Part shown: in pieces, positions 1 through 9,015 of the stretch | Numbering within the stretch: the stretch's first letter is position 1 | How the letters are laid out: the number at the start of each line of letters is the position of its first letter | Assembly: GCF_009857835.1 (NCBI RefSeq) | Contig: NZ_WWCL01000001.1 | Coordinates: 1,054,001-1,118,000 of the forward strand | Reading direction: 5' to 3' | DNA length: 64,000 bases | Source of the DNA: Duganella fentianensis | GTDB taxonomy: Bacteria; Pseudomonadota; Gammaproteobacteria; Burkholderiales; Burkholderiaceae_D | Position numbers and translations under genes: made by a program | The notes under the pieces: model-generated | What the model saw: only the letters and a program-made list of their open reading frames with translations | What the model was told of the DNA's origin: nothing | Databases searched by the model: none

Positions 1-69
1 CTGGCCGACATTGAACGCGCGTCCCGTCCGGGCCGTAACTATGCACTGAATCTCAAAGTTATCTACTAA
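1..69 (+). CDS. C-terminal end of a probable TonB-dependent outer-membrane receptor (partial)
   Basis: Only the last 22 codons are in the window; the frame is open from base 1 and stops at TAA 67-69. The tail has the alternating polar/hydrophobic pattern of a last beta-strand and ends in an aromatic residue (...LKVIY), as outer-membrane beta-barrels do for BAM recognition. The next gene is a HemS-family haem protein 11 nt downstream, and in betaproteobacteria hemS usually follows a haem/haemoglobin TonB receptor. A haem receptor is therefore the best guess, but it rests on a short tail and context only. Confidence 0.5.
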   Translation: MADIERASRPGRNYALNLKVIY

Positions 70-80
70 TGGAGGCGAAT

Positions 81-1274
81 ATGAAGAAGACTTATGCACT
101 GGCGCTGGCGCTGGCGTTGGGCAGTGTGCTGTTGTGTGGCGCCGTCTCGGCCAGTGAGCTGGCGGTGCGCTGGGAACGTCTGCGGGCGGAACAGCCACGC
201 CTGACGGCGCGCGATGCGGCTAGCAATCTGGGTGTATCGGAAGCGGAACTGCTAGCCACTGGCATAGGGCAGGGCGTGACCCGATTGCGCGAAGGTGAAC
301 TGGTGCCACGCGAGATCATGCGCCGGGCACTCGATCTGGGGCCGGTACTGGCGCTGACGCGCAATGACTATGGTGTGATCGAACGCACCGGTGTAGCCAC
401 TCGTCTGAAGGCGCAGGAGCAGGTGACGGGACTGGATGCGGACAAAGAACAGGAACGCGAGGCACGCCTGCGCAATATCGCCGGCGGCTATCTGGGCGGT
501 CCGATCGACCTGCGCTTCACTTTCCGCAACTGGAAACATGCATTTGCCGTGGCACAGCCGGGCAAAGATGGTGTTATTAGCCGCAGCCTGCAGTTCTTCG
601 ATGGGCAGGGCAACGCGGTGCACAAGCTGTATGTGAAAAGCGAGGCTGGTACGGCGGTGTTCGACCAGATGGTAGCCGAGTTCCGCCACCCGCAGCAGCA
701 GGCGCCGCTGCAGATCACGGCTGCACCGGTGCGGGCGCCAGAGCGGCCAGATAGCGCCATCGACGTGCAGGAATACCGGCTGGCGTGGCAGGATATGAAC
801 GATGTGCACCAGTTCAACCGCCTGCTTGGTGAATTCGGGGTGAGTCGCGAACAGGCCATGCGTCTGGCACCTGCCGGTGCGGCGCGGGCGATTGCGCCGC
901 AGGCCGTGCGCCAGCTGCTGGAACAGGCGGCGCAGCAGCAGGTGGAGATCATGGCCTTCCTCGGTAACGAAGGCACTATCCAGATCTACAGCGGCAAGAT
1001 CGGCAAGGTACAGGAAGCGGGGGGCTGGTTCAACGTGCTGGACCCGCAATTCAATCTGCACCTGCGCGACAACGCTTTCCGCAGCGCTTATGTGATCCGC
1101 CGTGCCGGCGTGACCTCGGTCGACTTCTATGACCAGCACGGCGATCTGGTAGTCAGTTTCTTCGGCGTGCGCGAACCCGGCAAGCCGCAACCGCAAAGCT
1201 GGCTGGACCTGACCGCAGCCCTGCCGCAAGCGCCAGGTACTGCTGGTCAGGCTAGCCTGCAGGCCAGTCGCTAG
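81..1274 (+). CDS. hemS: HemS/ChuS-family haem-degrading protein with an N-terminal signal peptide
   Basis: A 397-residue protein of the HemS/ChuS/HmuS family, which binds haem and in several species degrades it to free the iron. Two homologous halves are visible: a first repeat with LGVSEAELLATG, GGPIDLRF and HAFAV...SLQFFDGQGNAVHKLY, and a second with IMAFLGNEGTIQIYSG and FNVLDPQFNLHLRD. The family's haem-ligand histidine fits His243 in DVHQFNRLL. The start at 81 has GGAGG at 71-75; an ATG at 69 overlaps the upstream stop and has no ribosome site. The odd part is the N-terminus: about 24 residues with two Lys, a long Leu/Ala core and an Ala-x-Ala end look like a Sec signal peptide, whereas known HemS proteins are cytoplasmic. 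No hmuTUV transporter genes follow. Family assignment is firm; location and activity are inferred. Confidence 0.88.
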   Translation: MKKTYALALALALGSVLLCGAVSASELAVRWERLRAEQPRLTARDAASNLGVSEAELLATGIGQGVTRLREGELVPREIMRRALDLGPVLALTRNDYGVIERTGVATRLKAQEQVTGLDADKEQEREARLRNIAGGYLGGPIDLRFTFRNWKHAFAVAQPGKDGVISRSLQFFDGQGNAVHKLYVKSEAGTAVFDQMVAEFRHPQQQAPLQITAAPVRAPERPDSAIDVQEYRLAWQDMNDVHQFNRLLGEFGVSREQAMRLAPAGAARAIAPQAVRQLLEQAAQQQVEIMAFLGNEGTIQIYSGKIGKVQEAGGWFNVLDPQFNLHLRDNAFRSAYVIRRAGVTSVDFYDQHGDLVVSFFGVREPGKPQPQSWLDLTAALPQAPGTAGQASLQASR

Positions 1275-1283
1275 ACGCCTGGC

Positions 1284-1323
1284 CCGTTGCCACCGCCGTT
1301 ATCGTTTCAGGCAGTGGCAACGG
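1284..1323. terminator. Hairpin between convergent hemS and glycerophosphodiesterase genes
   Basis: CCGTTGCCAC (1284-1293) and GTGGCAACGG (1314-1323) form a perfect 10-bp stem around a 20-nt loop. The right arm lies inside the end of the minus-strand gene. No long T run follows on either strand, so its role as a convergent terminator is uncertain. Confidence 0.35.
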
Positions 1324-2536
1324 CCGCGCGGCCCAGCGCCGGATCGTCGGTAAAGAAACCGTCGATGCCGGTGGCGATGTAGCGCTGCATCTCCGCTATC
1401 GATCCCGCTTCATGGCGTGCCGCAGGCCCGTCATTGCTGCGGAATTCGGCCGCGAGGAAGTAGTTCTCGGGACGGAAAGTCCACGGCTCCACCCGCAGGC
1501 CGGCGCGGTGCGCGTCCTCTACCAATGCAGTCGGCTGGCCCAGCGTGCCATCTTTCTTCAGCGGGATGATGGCGCGCGTGGGCGGCGCGACCACATCGGC
1601 ATAAGTGGCGATCTCGCGCAGACCGGCCGGGGTGCACATCTGCTGGTAAGTCAGCTTGCCGCCCGCTTTGGCCACGTCCATAGGCGGTACCGGCAGATCC
1701 ACTACCAGCTGCATCAGGCGCAGATTGGCGCGCTGGCCCAGCTTGCCGCGCATGTATTTCAGATTGCTCACCTCGAAGGACTGTATCTCCACCGGATTGC
1801 GGCGCGTGTAGTCATGCGCAGCGAGGATGGCGAGGAAACGGTCTTCCAGCGGCAGGCCTACGCTGGCAAAGTAGGTCGAGCTTTTCAGCTCCGGCACCAG
1901 ACCGATCAGGCGTCCCCGTGCGGCCGCTTCGGCCGCTACGAAGTCGATGATTTCCTCGAAGGTGACGATCTGGAACATGCCGTTGTAGGCCGCGCTGCCG
2001 GGCCGCAGCTGGGGCAGGCGTTCGATGGCGCGCAGGGTTTTCAGTTCGGCCAGCGTGAAGTCGTCAACGAACCAGCCTTCATGGGTTTCGCCATCGATGG
2101 TCTTGCGGGTTTTGCGGCTGGCGAACTCCGGTCGTGTGGCCACGTCCGTGGTCTCGTTGACGAAGGCATCGTGGCGCGCCACCAGCACGCCGTCGCGGGT
2201 GCTGACCAGATCAGGCTCGATGTAGTCGGCACCATCGGCGATGGCGCGGGCATATGAGGCCAGCGTGTGCTCGGGGCGCAGCGCGCTGGCGCCACGGTGG
2301 CCGAACACCAGGGGCTTGCCGCTGCCTGGTCCCATGGCAGCCACGCCGGGCAGGCCGGACAGGTCCGGCGTGGCGGGCGCGCCAGCTGCCAGCATGCTGC
2401 CGGCGCCACGGCCAGCGTTGGCTGGCGTGGCCTGTGCGAAGGCTGTGGCAGGCAGCAGGGCTGCCCCCGCCGTAGCTGCTGCAGCACCGAGAAAACCGCG
2501 CCGTGACAGGCGCACACGCAGTGTCAGATCACGCAT
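1307..2536 (-). CDS. Glycerophosphodiester phosphodiesterase, Tat-exported
   Basis: A 409-residue GlpQ/UgpQ-family enzyme, expected to hydrolyse glycerophosphodiesters to glycerol-3-phosphate and an alcohol in the periplasm. The N-terminus RLSRRGFLGAAAATAG is a twin-arginine signal followed by an Ala-rich hydrophobic core. The catalytic signature follows: GHRGASALRPEHT around His80-Arg81, then ADYIEPDLVSTRDGVLVARHD with metal-binding acidic residues, and a C-terminal GIDGFFTDDPALG. The length is greater than E. coli GlpQ because of a long N-terminal spacer. Its ATG overlaps the TGA of the upstream TonB-dependent receptor gene by one base (TGATG at 2534-2538), implying translational coupling. 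The pair may take up and process an organophosphate diester. Confidence 0.9.
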   Translation of the reverse strand: MRDLTLRVRLSRRGFLGAAAATAGAALLPATAFAQATPANAGRGAGSMLAAGAPATPDLSGLPGVAAMGPGSGKPLVFGHRGASALRPEHTLASYARAIADGADYIEPDLVSTRDGVLVARHDAFVNETTDVATRPEFASRKTRKTIDGETHEGWFVDDFTLAELKTLRAIERLPQLRPGSAAYNGMFQIVTFEEIIDFVAAEAAARGRLIGLVPELKSSTYFASVGLPLEDRFLAILAAHDYTRRNPVEIQSFEVSNLKYMRGKLGQRANLRLMQLVVDLPVPPMDVAKAGGKLTYQQMCTPAGLREIATYADVVAPPTRAIIPLKKDGTLGQPTALVEDAHRAGLRVEPWTFRPENYFLAAEFRSNDGPAARHEAGSIAEMQRYIATGIDGFFTDDPALGRAAVATA

Positions 2537-4983
2537 CAGAAGTCTGCCATCAGAGTCAGGAAGCCCTGACGTGGAGCGATAGGATAGGTATTGTAAGTGC
2601 CGCTGGCAGCACCCACCACCACATTGAGCGGACCTTCGCGATTGGCCAGATTGCTGACGTTGATGCGGTAGCGCGCGTTCTTCAACACATTGCTGTTCAG
2701 GAAAGGCAGCTTGCCCGAAACGCCGAGGCTCATCAGGAAGTAGCTCGGTACGTCGAGGTCATTGGTGTAGGTGGCGTAGCGCTTGCCCACGTAGTCGCCG
2801 ATCAGCTGGAACTCGGTATCGGCGATGTTCAGCGTGGCCACGGTCTTGTTCATCCACTCAGGGCTGCCCGGCACGGACTTGCCCGACGTCGGCACCAGAT
2901 CCTTGCCGTTGTTGTAGTTGTCCGAGTAGGTGGAACGGTTGAACGACAGTGCGTTATACAGCGAGAAGCTGCGGCCCATGTGCACGGTGCCGGACAGGTC
3001 GATGCCGTTGGTCTTCACGCTACCGACGTTGGCCAGCACCGGATTGCCGCCGATGATGGAGGTAATCACGGGCGTCGGGCTGATGGTCAGCAGACGGTCC
3101 TTGAAGTCCACATGGTACAGGCTGACCTGACCGTCGAAGGCGGTGATGGCGCCCAGATCGACGTTATGGCTGCTACGCAGACCCAGTTCGTAGGTGATCG
3201 AGGTTTCCGGTTTGGCCGTGGTCTTGAACAGATCGAACGCGGCCTGGCTGGCCAGACTCCATGGCGAAGCACCGCCGCCGCCGTAGGTGACGAACTGGCG
3301 CATATTCTTCTGCACGTTGACGAAAGCCTGATCCTGCGCGCTGATATCCCAGCGTGCACCGACCTGCGGCAGCAGCCATTTCTTGGTGTCGATCTTGCCG
3401 ACCGGCAGAGCCAGTGAGCCATTGGCAATCGCGCCTTTGGCCGGCTGCACCGGGAACTGGCCGTCGGCAAACTGCAGGCTGGATTTGAAGCCGGCCTGCA
3501 GCGCCAGATTAGGCTGCATACGCCATTCATCCTGCAGGTGCAGCTGCACCACCTTGTTATCGATCTCGCTGCCGTACTGGGTGATCAGCGGATTGCTAGG
3601 GCGGCTGTATGGCGAGCTAGGATTGTTCACATCCAGCGCGTACCAGCGGCGGTAGGCCGAGGAGCGGTTATGTTCGAACCACAGGCCGCCCTGCACGGTG
3701 TGGTTGCCGAATTCGCTGCGCACGGTGGACAGCCAGCCGTTGCGGTTGATGGCGTATTCGGTGGTACGGGTGGCGTAGCCGGAATTGCCGAACACCTGTT
3801 TCAGGTTCTGGTTAGGGTAGTACACGGCGAACAGACCGGGCAGACCGGCCACGCCGATCGGGCCTGCTACCACGCCCACGCCGTCATCGTTGTGGTAGTA
3901 GATCTGGTTAGACCAGGTGGTGTTTTCACCGAGCGGCATTTCGTATTTGGCGTAAGTCAGGTAGTCGGTACGCTGGGCATCGCTGTAGTAGTTGCGGTAG
4001 TTGTTGCCTTCTGCTGCGGGCGTGGCGCCGGTGGGCGACAGGTAGGCCAGTGCAGCGGCAAAGTCCGGGTACATGAAGGGACGGGTGTAGGGCTGGAACT
4101 TTTCCGTGGCCGAGTGCACGGTGGCGTCTTCGTTCGGCTCGATCTTGTCGGAATAGTTGAAGAACAGGGTCAGCTTGCCGGCATCATCGTTGTGGATGAA
4201 TTTGGCGTTGACCTGATTGCCGCCTTGACGGCCATTGAAGTCCCAGGCTTTCTGTTCGTGGTGGGTGGCCGACAGGTAGGCGCTGTTGCCGTCACCGAAA
4301 TTGCCGCTGTCGTAGCGCAGGAAGGTGCGCGACGTCTTGTAGCTGCCTACCGTCTGCTGCACGGCCAGATTGCGCTCGCGCGCCGGATCGCTGGAGAAGG
4401 TTTCGATGGTGCCGCCCAGATTGCTGGTCGAAGCGGTGGCCAGATCGCCGGCGCCCGAGGACAGAATCACGCGGCCGACGTTTTCGCTGATCACGGCGCG
4501 CTGCGGCGACAGGCCGTTGTAGTTGCCGTACTGCTGGTCGCCCAGTGGCACGCCATCCATGGTGTAGCCCAGTTGCTGGCCGCTGAAGCCGTGCACGAAC
4601 AGCGACAGGTTCTGCTCGTTATTGCCCCATGGGTCGGCCGTCTGGAAGCTCACGCCGGGCAGCGTCTGCAGGGCTTTCAGCGGATTAATGCCGGGCAGGA
4701 TTTTCTGCATATCGGCTTTGCCCAGCGCGACCGAGGAGCGGGTTTTTCGGGTCGATACTTCCACCGTAGCCATCGGTGCGGCCATGGCGCCTACGCTGGC
4801 ATCGGCGGCCGTCTGGGCGGCAGTATCAGCGGCTACGTCGGCTGCCACGGCTGCGGCTGCAACGGCATTTGCGGCAGCCGCTTCGCCGGAGAATTCAGCC
4901 ACGGCAGCGGCAACGTTGGCCGCCATGGCCAGCATTGGTACACTCAGTGCCAGCGCACGGACGGTGAAAATGGATCGATTCAT
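2536..4983 (-). CDS. TonB-dependent outer-membrane receptor
   Basis: An 815-residue receptor with a signal peptide (MNRSIFTVRALALSVPMLAMAA), then an unusually long Ala-rich stretch (about residues 22-65), a plug domain (roughly 75-200, with INPLKALQTLPGV, LFVHGFSGQQLGYTMDGVPLGDQQYG and a GGTIETFSSDP end) and a beta-barrel ending in the aromatic ...LTLMADF. It should import a ligand across the outer membrane using TonB energy. The substrate cannot be read from the sequence. Coupling to the glycerophosphodiesterase gene suggests a phosphodiester-containing ligand. No Fur-like palindrome was seen in the 128 bp upstream, which argues mildly against a siderophore. Confidence 0.88.
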   Translation of the reverse strand: MNRSIFTVRALALSVPMLAMAANVAAAVAEFSGEAAAANAVAAAAVAADVAADTAAQTAADASVGAMAAPMATVEVSTRKTRSSVALGKADMQKILPGINPLKALQTLPGVSFQTADPWGNNEQNLSLFVHGFSGQQLGYTMDGVPLGDQQYGNYNGLSPQRAVISENVGRVILSSGAGDLATASTSNLGGTIETFSSDPARERNLAVQQTVGSYKTSRTFLRYDSGNFGDGNSAYLSATHHEQKAWDFNGRQGGNQVNAKFIHNDDAGKLTLFFNYSDKIEPNEDATVHSATEKFQPYTRPFMYPDFAAALAYLSPTGATPAAEGNNYRNYYSDAQRTDYLTYAKYEMPLGENTTWSNQIYYHNDDGVGVVAGPIGVAGLPGLFAVYYPNQNLKQVFGNSGYATRTTEYAINRNGWLSTVRSEFGNHTVQGGLWFEHNRSSAYRRWYALDVNNPSSPYSRPSNPLITQYGSEIDNKVVQLHLQDEWRMQPNLALQAGFKSSLQFADGQFPVQPAKGAIANGSLALPVGKIDTKKWLLPQVGARWDISAQDQAFVNVQKNMRQFVTYGGGGASPWSLASQAAFDLFKTTAKPETSITYELGLRSSHNVDLGAITAFDGQVSLYHVDFKDRLLTISPTPVITSIIGGNPVLANVGSVKTNGIDLSGTVHMGRSFSLYNALSFNRSTYSDNYNNGKDLVPTSGKSVPGSPEWMNKTVATLNIADTEFQLIGDYVGKRYATYTNDLDVPSYFLMSLGVSGKLPFLNSNVLKNARYRINVSNLANREGPLNVVVGAASGTYNTYPIAPRQGFLTLMADF

Positions 4984-5111
4984 GATTAGCCTTCAAGACA
5001 AGTTGGTGGAATTTGTAACGTCGGCAATGATAGTGACCAACTATTACCGGAGCGTGACGCGAGTGCGCTACACTGCCGGATCGAGACAGCAGAGAACAGG
5101 AAGGGAGCAGG

Positions 5112-5453
5112 ATGGGAACTTACACACGGCGCTGGCGTGCCCTGTGCGGGCTGGGGGCGCTAGCGGCGCTGGCTGCCTGTACTACGGTGAATCAGGGAGC
5201 GTTCAGCAATTACGTGGCACAGACGGTGCAGCCGGGCATGACGCTGGACGAAGCGCTGGTACGCATGCGCGCGGAAGGCTTTAGCTGCAATGCCAGCACG
5301 GGCGGCAGTGTGACAGTGTGCACGCGGCCGCTGGAGCGCATGCTGCGCACGGACTGCGTGGAGCGGGTGGATCTGGTGCGTAGCGTGAACGCCGTCAAAC
5401 TGGTGGGGAAAGTGGATGTGCTGGAGACGCGCTGCGCCAAACTGTGGAATTAG
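5112..5453 (+). CDS. Small Cys-rich lipoprotein of unknown function
   Basis: A 113-residue protein with a lipoprotein signal: basic start, hydrophobic ALCGLGALAALA core, then a lipobox LAAC, so it is probably anchored in the outer membrane. AGGGAG at 5102-5107 supports the start. The mature part is short and contains further Cys residues (SCNAS, TVCTR, DCVE, TRCAK) that could form disulfides. I do not recognise a named domain. It is divergent from the TonB receptor gene and convergent with hslO. Confidence 0.7.
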   Translation: MGTYTRRWRALCGLGALAALAACTTVNQGAFSNYVAQTVQPGMTLDEALVRMRAEGFSCNASTGGSVTVCTRPLERMLRTDCVERVDLVRSVNAVKLVGKVDVLETRCAKLWN

Positions 5454-5478
5454 CGGCGCGCCACGAACGGGCGCGCCG
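5454..5478. terminator. GC-rich hairpin between convergent lipoprotein and hslO genes
   Basis: CGGCGCGCC (5454-5462) pairs perfectly with GGCGCGCCG (5470-5478) around a 7-nt loop. A second CCAGG/CCTGG hairpin lies just after it, near 5492-5511. There is no clear T run, so this is only a probable transcription boundary. Confidence 0.4.
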
Positions 5479-5518
5479 GCAGCAACTTGAAGCCAGGTGC
5501 TAGCGCCTGGCGTCGGGC

Positions 5519-6463
5519 TTAGTGCTTGGCGTCGCTGGCAGGCAGCAGCGCTTCGGCAGGGGCGATGAACAGCTGGGCGCAGTCGACCGCATCGTAGGCG
5601 TAGTGCTGGCCACAGAAATCGCAGTTGATGGCGACCTGGCCCTGTTCGGCCAGCACGCTTTCCACTTCGTCGCGGCCCAGCATCTGCAGCATATTGCCGA
5701 CTTTTTCGCGGCTGCAGCTGCAGTGGAAGCTAGGATGCACGGGATCGAACACGCGGATGGTCTCTTCCCAGAACAGGCGCTGCATCAGCACCTCGATGCC
5801 GGTGCTCAGCAGCTCTTCCTGCTTCAGCGTGGAGCCCAGGATCACGGCGCGGTTCCAGGTTTCCAGTGCTTCGTCCGCACTCAGCGGTGCCGCTTCGGCC
5901 GTACCGCCATGCAGCGGCAGCTTCTGCAGCAGCAGGCCGCGCGAACTCTGTTCGTCCGCCGCCAGCCACAGCTTGGTGTCCAGCTGTTCCGAACGCAGCA
6001 TATAGTTTTCGATCACCGTCGCCACGTCGCCGCCATCGAGCGGGACTATGCCCTGATACGGCTGCTGGCCCGGCAGCTTGTCGGCCGGATCGAGCGTGAT
6101 GATGAAGCGGCCCTTGCCATGTGCGTGCAGCAGATCGGTCAGGGTAGCATCGTCGGCAATCACGGCATCCGGTGCCAGCTTGGCGGTTGCACGCAGGCGC
6201 AGTTCGGCGTCGCACTCGACCACCAGCAGACGTACCGGACCATCGCCATGGATCTGCATGATGATGGAGCCATTGAATTTCAGATTGGCCGACAGCAGCG
6301 CAGCGGCCGCCACCATTTCGCCCAGCAGCTTGCGCACGGGAGCAGGGTAGTGCTGGCGTGCCTGCACTTCGCGCCAGGTAGCGGAAATGTCGATCAGTTC
6401 GCCACGTACGGCAGCGTTCTCGAAGATGAATTTTTGCAGGGTGTCCTGCCCGGTGTTGCTCAT
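5519..6463 (-). CDS. hslO: Hsp33 redox-regulated chaperone
   Basis: A 314-residue Hsp33 homologue, the cytoplasmic holdase activated by oxidative unfolding. The C-terminal redox switch is present: CSC in [11 protein letters not shown] and CDFC in [13 protein letters not shown] supply the zinc-binding cysteines. The N-terminal chaperone domain (residues 1 to about 230) shows typical family text such as [30 protein letters not shown]. The gene starts inside the stop of the upstream gamma-carbonic anhydrase gene (ATGA overlap, 6460-6463), so the two are probably co-translated. Length and motifs match the family. Confidence 0.95.
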   Translation of the reverse strand: MSNTGQDTLQKFIFENAAVRGELIDISATWREVQARQHYPAPVRKLLGEMVAAAALLSANLKFNGSIIMQIHGDGPVRLLVVECDAELRLRATAKLAPDAVIADDATLTDLLHAHGKGRFIITLDPADKLPGQQPYQGIVPLDGGDVATVIENYMLRSEQLDTKLWLAADEQSSRGLLLQKLPLHGGTAEAAPLSADEALETWNRAVILGSTLKQEELLSTGIEVLMQRLFWEETIRVFDPVHPSFHCSCSREKVGNMLQMLGRDEVESVLAEQGQVAINCDFCGQHYAYDAVDCAQLFIAPAEALLPASDAKH

Positions 6464-6990
6464 GGTGTTCCTATCTTTTTCAGTTGCGACTTGAAGAGCT
6501 GGCCGCGTTGTACATAGTTGTCGGCATTGGCGCGCAGATTGGCGGCATCCTGTTCCGTCAGCGTGCGCACGGCCTTGGCCGGCGAACCGATGATCAGGCT
6601 GTTGTCAGGGAATTCCTTGCCTTCCGTGACCAGCGCACCGGCACCGACCAGACAGCCTTTGCCGATCTTGGCGCCGTTCAGGATCACGGCCTGTATGCCG
6701 ATCAGGGCGCCGTCGCCGATGGTGCAGCCGTGCAGCATGGCCTGATGGCCGATGGTGACGTTTTCGCCCACCGTCAGCGGGTAGCCCATATCCGTGTGCA
6801 TCACCGTGCCTTCCTGCACATTGCTGCCGGCGCCGATGGTGATGCGCTCGTTATCGCCGCGGATGGTGGCACCGAACCACACCGAGGTGTTGGCATGCAG
6901 GGTGACTTTGCCGATTACGGTGGCGGTGTCTGCAACAAATGACGATGCATCGATCTCGGGCGCGTGTTCGCCCAGTTGATATATAGACAT
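6460..6990 (-). CDS. Gamma-class carbonic anhydrase-like hexapeptide-repeat protein (YrdA/PaaY type)
   Basis: A 176-residue left-handed beta-helix protein. Hexapeptide repeats run through the middle ([66 protein letters not shown]). The three metal-ligand histidines fit H in VMHTD, IGHQA and MLHGC. The start at 6990 gives the usual [13 protein letters not shown] beginning and has AAAGG six bases upstream; an upstream in-frame ATG at 7035 adds an unconserved tail. It overlaps hslO by 4 bp. Whether it has carbonic anhydrase activity is unknown, as for most YrdA proteins. Confidence 0.88.
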   Translation of the reverse strand: MSIYQLGEHAPEIDASSFVADTATVIGKVTLHANTSVWFGATIRGDNERITIGAGSNVQEGTVMHTDMGYPLTVGENVTIGHQAMLHGCTIGDGALIGIQAVILNGAKIGKGCLVGAGALVTEGKEFPDNSLIIGSPAKAVRTLTEQDAANLRANADNYVQRGQLFKSQLKKIGTP

Positions 6991-7121
6991 TGGAAACCTT
7001 TGTGGGTGTGGTGAGATGCCGCGCCAGCCCCGCAACGGTCTGAGTTGTCGGTCCGCTAATGCTTGGATGCTTGCGCGCCAGAATGTCGCTATTTTACGCT
7101 TGTGCAGCTATCGAACGGTCG

Positions 7122-7130
7122 TGCTATTAT
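7122..7130 (+). promoter_or_regulatory. Extended -10 promoter element for the alpha/beta hydrolase gene
   Basis: TGCTATTAT is an extended -10 (TGn plus TATTAT at 7125-7130), about 80 nt before the start codon. No good -35 is seen at the right spacing, which is usual for extended -10 promoters. Confidence 0.4.
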
Positions 7131-7209
7131 TTTGCAGCACCGCCAGCCAGCTGTTTTGTCGTGCTTGCTGGTGGATATTGCGCCAATTTACGTCTTTTCA
7201 AGGACAGAC

Positions 7210-8094
7210 ATGACTTATACGCCTTCCCGATCCGAATTTCTGACCATACGCGGTCTGCGCAGCCATGTGCGGCACTGGGGGCGCGAGGGTGCGCCCAAAC
7301 TGTTCATGCTGCATGGCTGGATGGATGTGGGTGCCTCGTTCCAGTTCGTGGTCGATGCCTTGCAGGGCGACTGGCATGTGATAGCACCGGACTGGCGCGG
7401 TTTCGGCCTGTCCCAGCGTAGCGGCAGCGATACCTACTGGTTCCCCGATTATCTGGCCGATCTTGACGCGATTCTCGACCATTATGCGCCGGGCGAGGCC
7501 ATCAACCTGCTCGGCCATAGCATGGGCGGCAATGTCGTCAGCCTGTACGCCGGGGCGCGGCCGGAGCGTATCCGCAAGCTGATCAATCTGGAAGGGGGCG
7601 GCCTGAAGTCCAGCAAGCCGGAGCAGACACCGCGCCGCTATGCGGCCTGGCTCGATGGCCTGCATACACCACCGAGCTTGCGCACCTATACCAGCGAGGC
7701 CGAAGTGGCAGCACGTTTGCAGAAAACCAACCCGCGCCTGAGCAATGAACGGGCTGCCTTCCTCGCCCAGCACTGGTCGGCGCAGACCACGCCGGGCCGC
7801 TGGGAAGTGCTGGGCGATCCGGCCCACAAGCAGCATGGTCCGCTGCCTTACCACTCGGAAGATGTGCTGGCCTGCTGGAGCGCCATCACGGCGCCCGTGC
7901 TGTGGGTGGAAGCGGCCCAGACCGATATGTGGAGCTGGATGGGCGGCGAGGCCGAAGGGCGCACGGAGCTGGACTTCCGGCTCGGTCATTTGCGCGATGT
8001 TGAACGCCATATCCTGCCCGATGCTGGCCATATGCTGCACCATGACCAGCCAGAGGCGCTGGCCCGCCTGATCGAGCAATTCCTGCAGAGCTAA
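7210..8094 (+). CDS. Alpha/beta-hydrolase
   Basis: A 294-residue alpha/beta-hydrolase, probably cytoplasmic. The nucleophile elbow is GHSMGG, the oxyanion region is LHGWMDVGASFQF, and the C-terminal catalytic histidine lies in PDAGHMLHHDQPEAL; an Asp in LWVEAAQTD or nearby could complete the triad. The chosen start (ATG 7210, preceded by AGGAC) gives MTYTPSRSEF. A longer in-frame start upstream would read through the promoter region and is less likely. The substrate cannot be told; epoxide hydrolase, esterase or haloalkane dehalogenase-like activities are all possible. Confidence 0.87.
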   Translation: MTYTPSRSEFLTIRGLRSHVRHWGREGAPKLFMLHGWMDVGASFQFVVDALQGDWHVIAPDWRGFGLSQRSGSDTYWFPDYLADLDAILDHYAPGEAINLLGHSMGGNVVSLYAGARPERIRKLINLEGGGLKSSKPEQTPRRYAAWLDGLHTPPSLRTYTSEAEVAARLQKTNPRLSNERAAFLAQHWSAQTTPGRWEVLGDPAHKQHGPLPYHSEDVLACWSAITAPVLWVEAAQTDMWSWMGGEAEGRTELDFRLGHLRDVERHILPDAGHMLHHDQPEALARLIEQFLQS

Positions 8095-8172
8095 TTGCCA
8101 TGACAGGGGCTAAGTGAATTTTGTGCAAGAGGCGTACAATGCAAGCTTCATTGCAGCGTTTTATGTCCCCGT

Positions 8173-9015
8173 ATGTCTAATGCCTTAAAAGTCGATTTGC
8201 ACTGTCATTCCAATGTCTCTGATGGCGTACTGGCGCCCGCTGCCGTGGCGCAGACGGCGCGCAAGGCCGGTGTCGATGTCTGGGCGCTGACCGATCACGA
8301 CGAAATTGACGGCGTGGCCGAGGCCCGCGCCGCAGCGCAGGCGCTGGGCATGCAGTTTGTGAGCGGGGTGGAAATTTCCATTACCTGGGCCAAGGAGACG
8401 GTGCACATCGTCGGCCTGCAGATCGATGAAACCCATGCCGGTCTGTGCGCCGGTCTGGCGGCCACCCGTGCCGGCCGCGACAACCGTGGCCGCCAGATTG
8501 CGGCCGAGCTGGCCAAAGCCGGCATCGCCGATGCGTATGACGGCGCGCTGAAATTTGTCGGCAATCCCGATCTGATGTCGCGCACCCATTTTGCCCGCTA
8601 TCTGGTGGAGCAGGGCGTGTGCGCCAACATCCCCGACGTGTTCAAGAAATACCTGTCGGAAGGCAAACCCGGCTATGTGCCGCACCGCTGGGCTACGCTG
8701 GAAGATGCCGTTGGCTGGATACGGGCGGCGGGCGGCATCGCCGTGATCGCCCATCCGGGCCGCTATAAATTCAATGACATGGCGCAGGGCGTGCTGTTCG
8801 ACGAATTCAAGCAGCTGGGCGGTACGGCCATCGAAGTGGTGACGGGCAGCCATACGCCTGACCAGTATCCCGAGTATGCCGAGCTGGCCAGGCGCTACGG
8901 TTTCCTCGCTTCACGCGGCACGGATTTCCATGCGCCGGGCGAAGCGCGGGTGGATTTTGCCCTGTTGCCCCCATTACCGGCCGGGGTCACGCCGGTCTGG
9001 CATGACTGGTTCTAG
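8173..9015 (+). CDS. rnm: PHP-domain phosphoesterase, RNase AM / nucleoside bisphosphate phosphatase (YciV-like)
   Basis: A 280-residue PHP-domain protein. Metal-binding signatures are clear: VDLHCHSNVSDG at the N-terminus, LTDHDEIDG, AVIAHPGRY and the C-terminal GTDFHAPGE. The E. coli homologue YciV removes 5' nucleotides from rRNA precursors and dephosphorylates 3',5'-nucleoside bisphosphates. In E. coli yciV sits next to yciO. Here a YciO-like gene follows two genes downstream, after htpX, which supports the assignment. A -10-like TACAAT lies at 8135-8140. Confidence 0.87.
   Translation: MSNALKVDLHCHSNVSDGVLAPAAVAQTARKAGVDVWALTDHDEIDGVAEARAAAQALGMQFVSGVEISITWAKETVHIVGLQIDETHAGLCAGLAATRAGRDNRGRQIAAELAKAGIADAYDGALKFVGNPDLMSRTHFARYLVEQGVCANIPDVFKKYLSEGKPGYVPHRWATLEDAVGWIRAAGGIAVIAHPGRYKFNDMAQGVLFDEFKQLGGTAIEVVTGSHTPDQYPEYAELARRYGFLASRGTDFHAPGEARVDFALLPPLPAGVTPVWHDWF

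Noticed and set aside
3538-4989. Open frame of 483 codons on the plus strand
   Set aside because: It lies antisense to the TonB-dependent receptor gene, whose signal peptide, plug and barrel text are clear. GC-rich codon bias on the other strand explains the long shadow frame.
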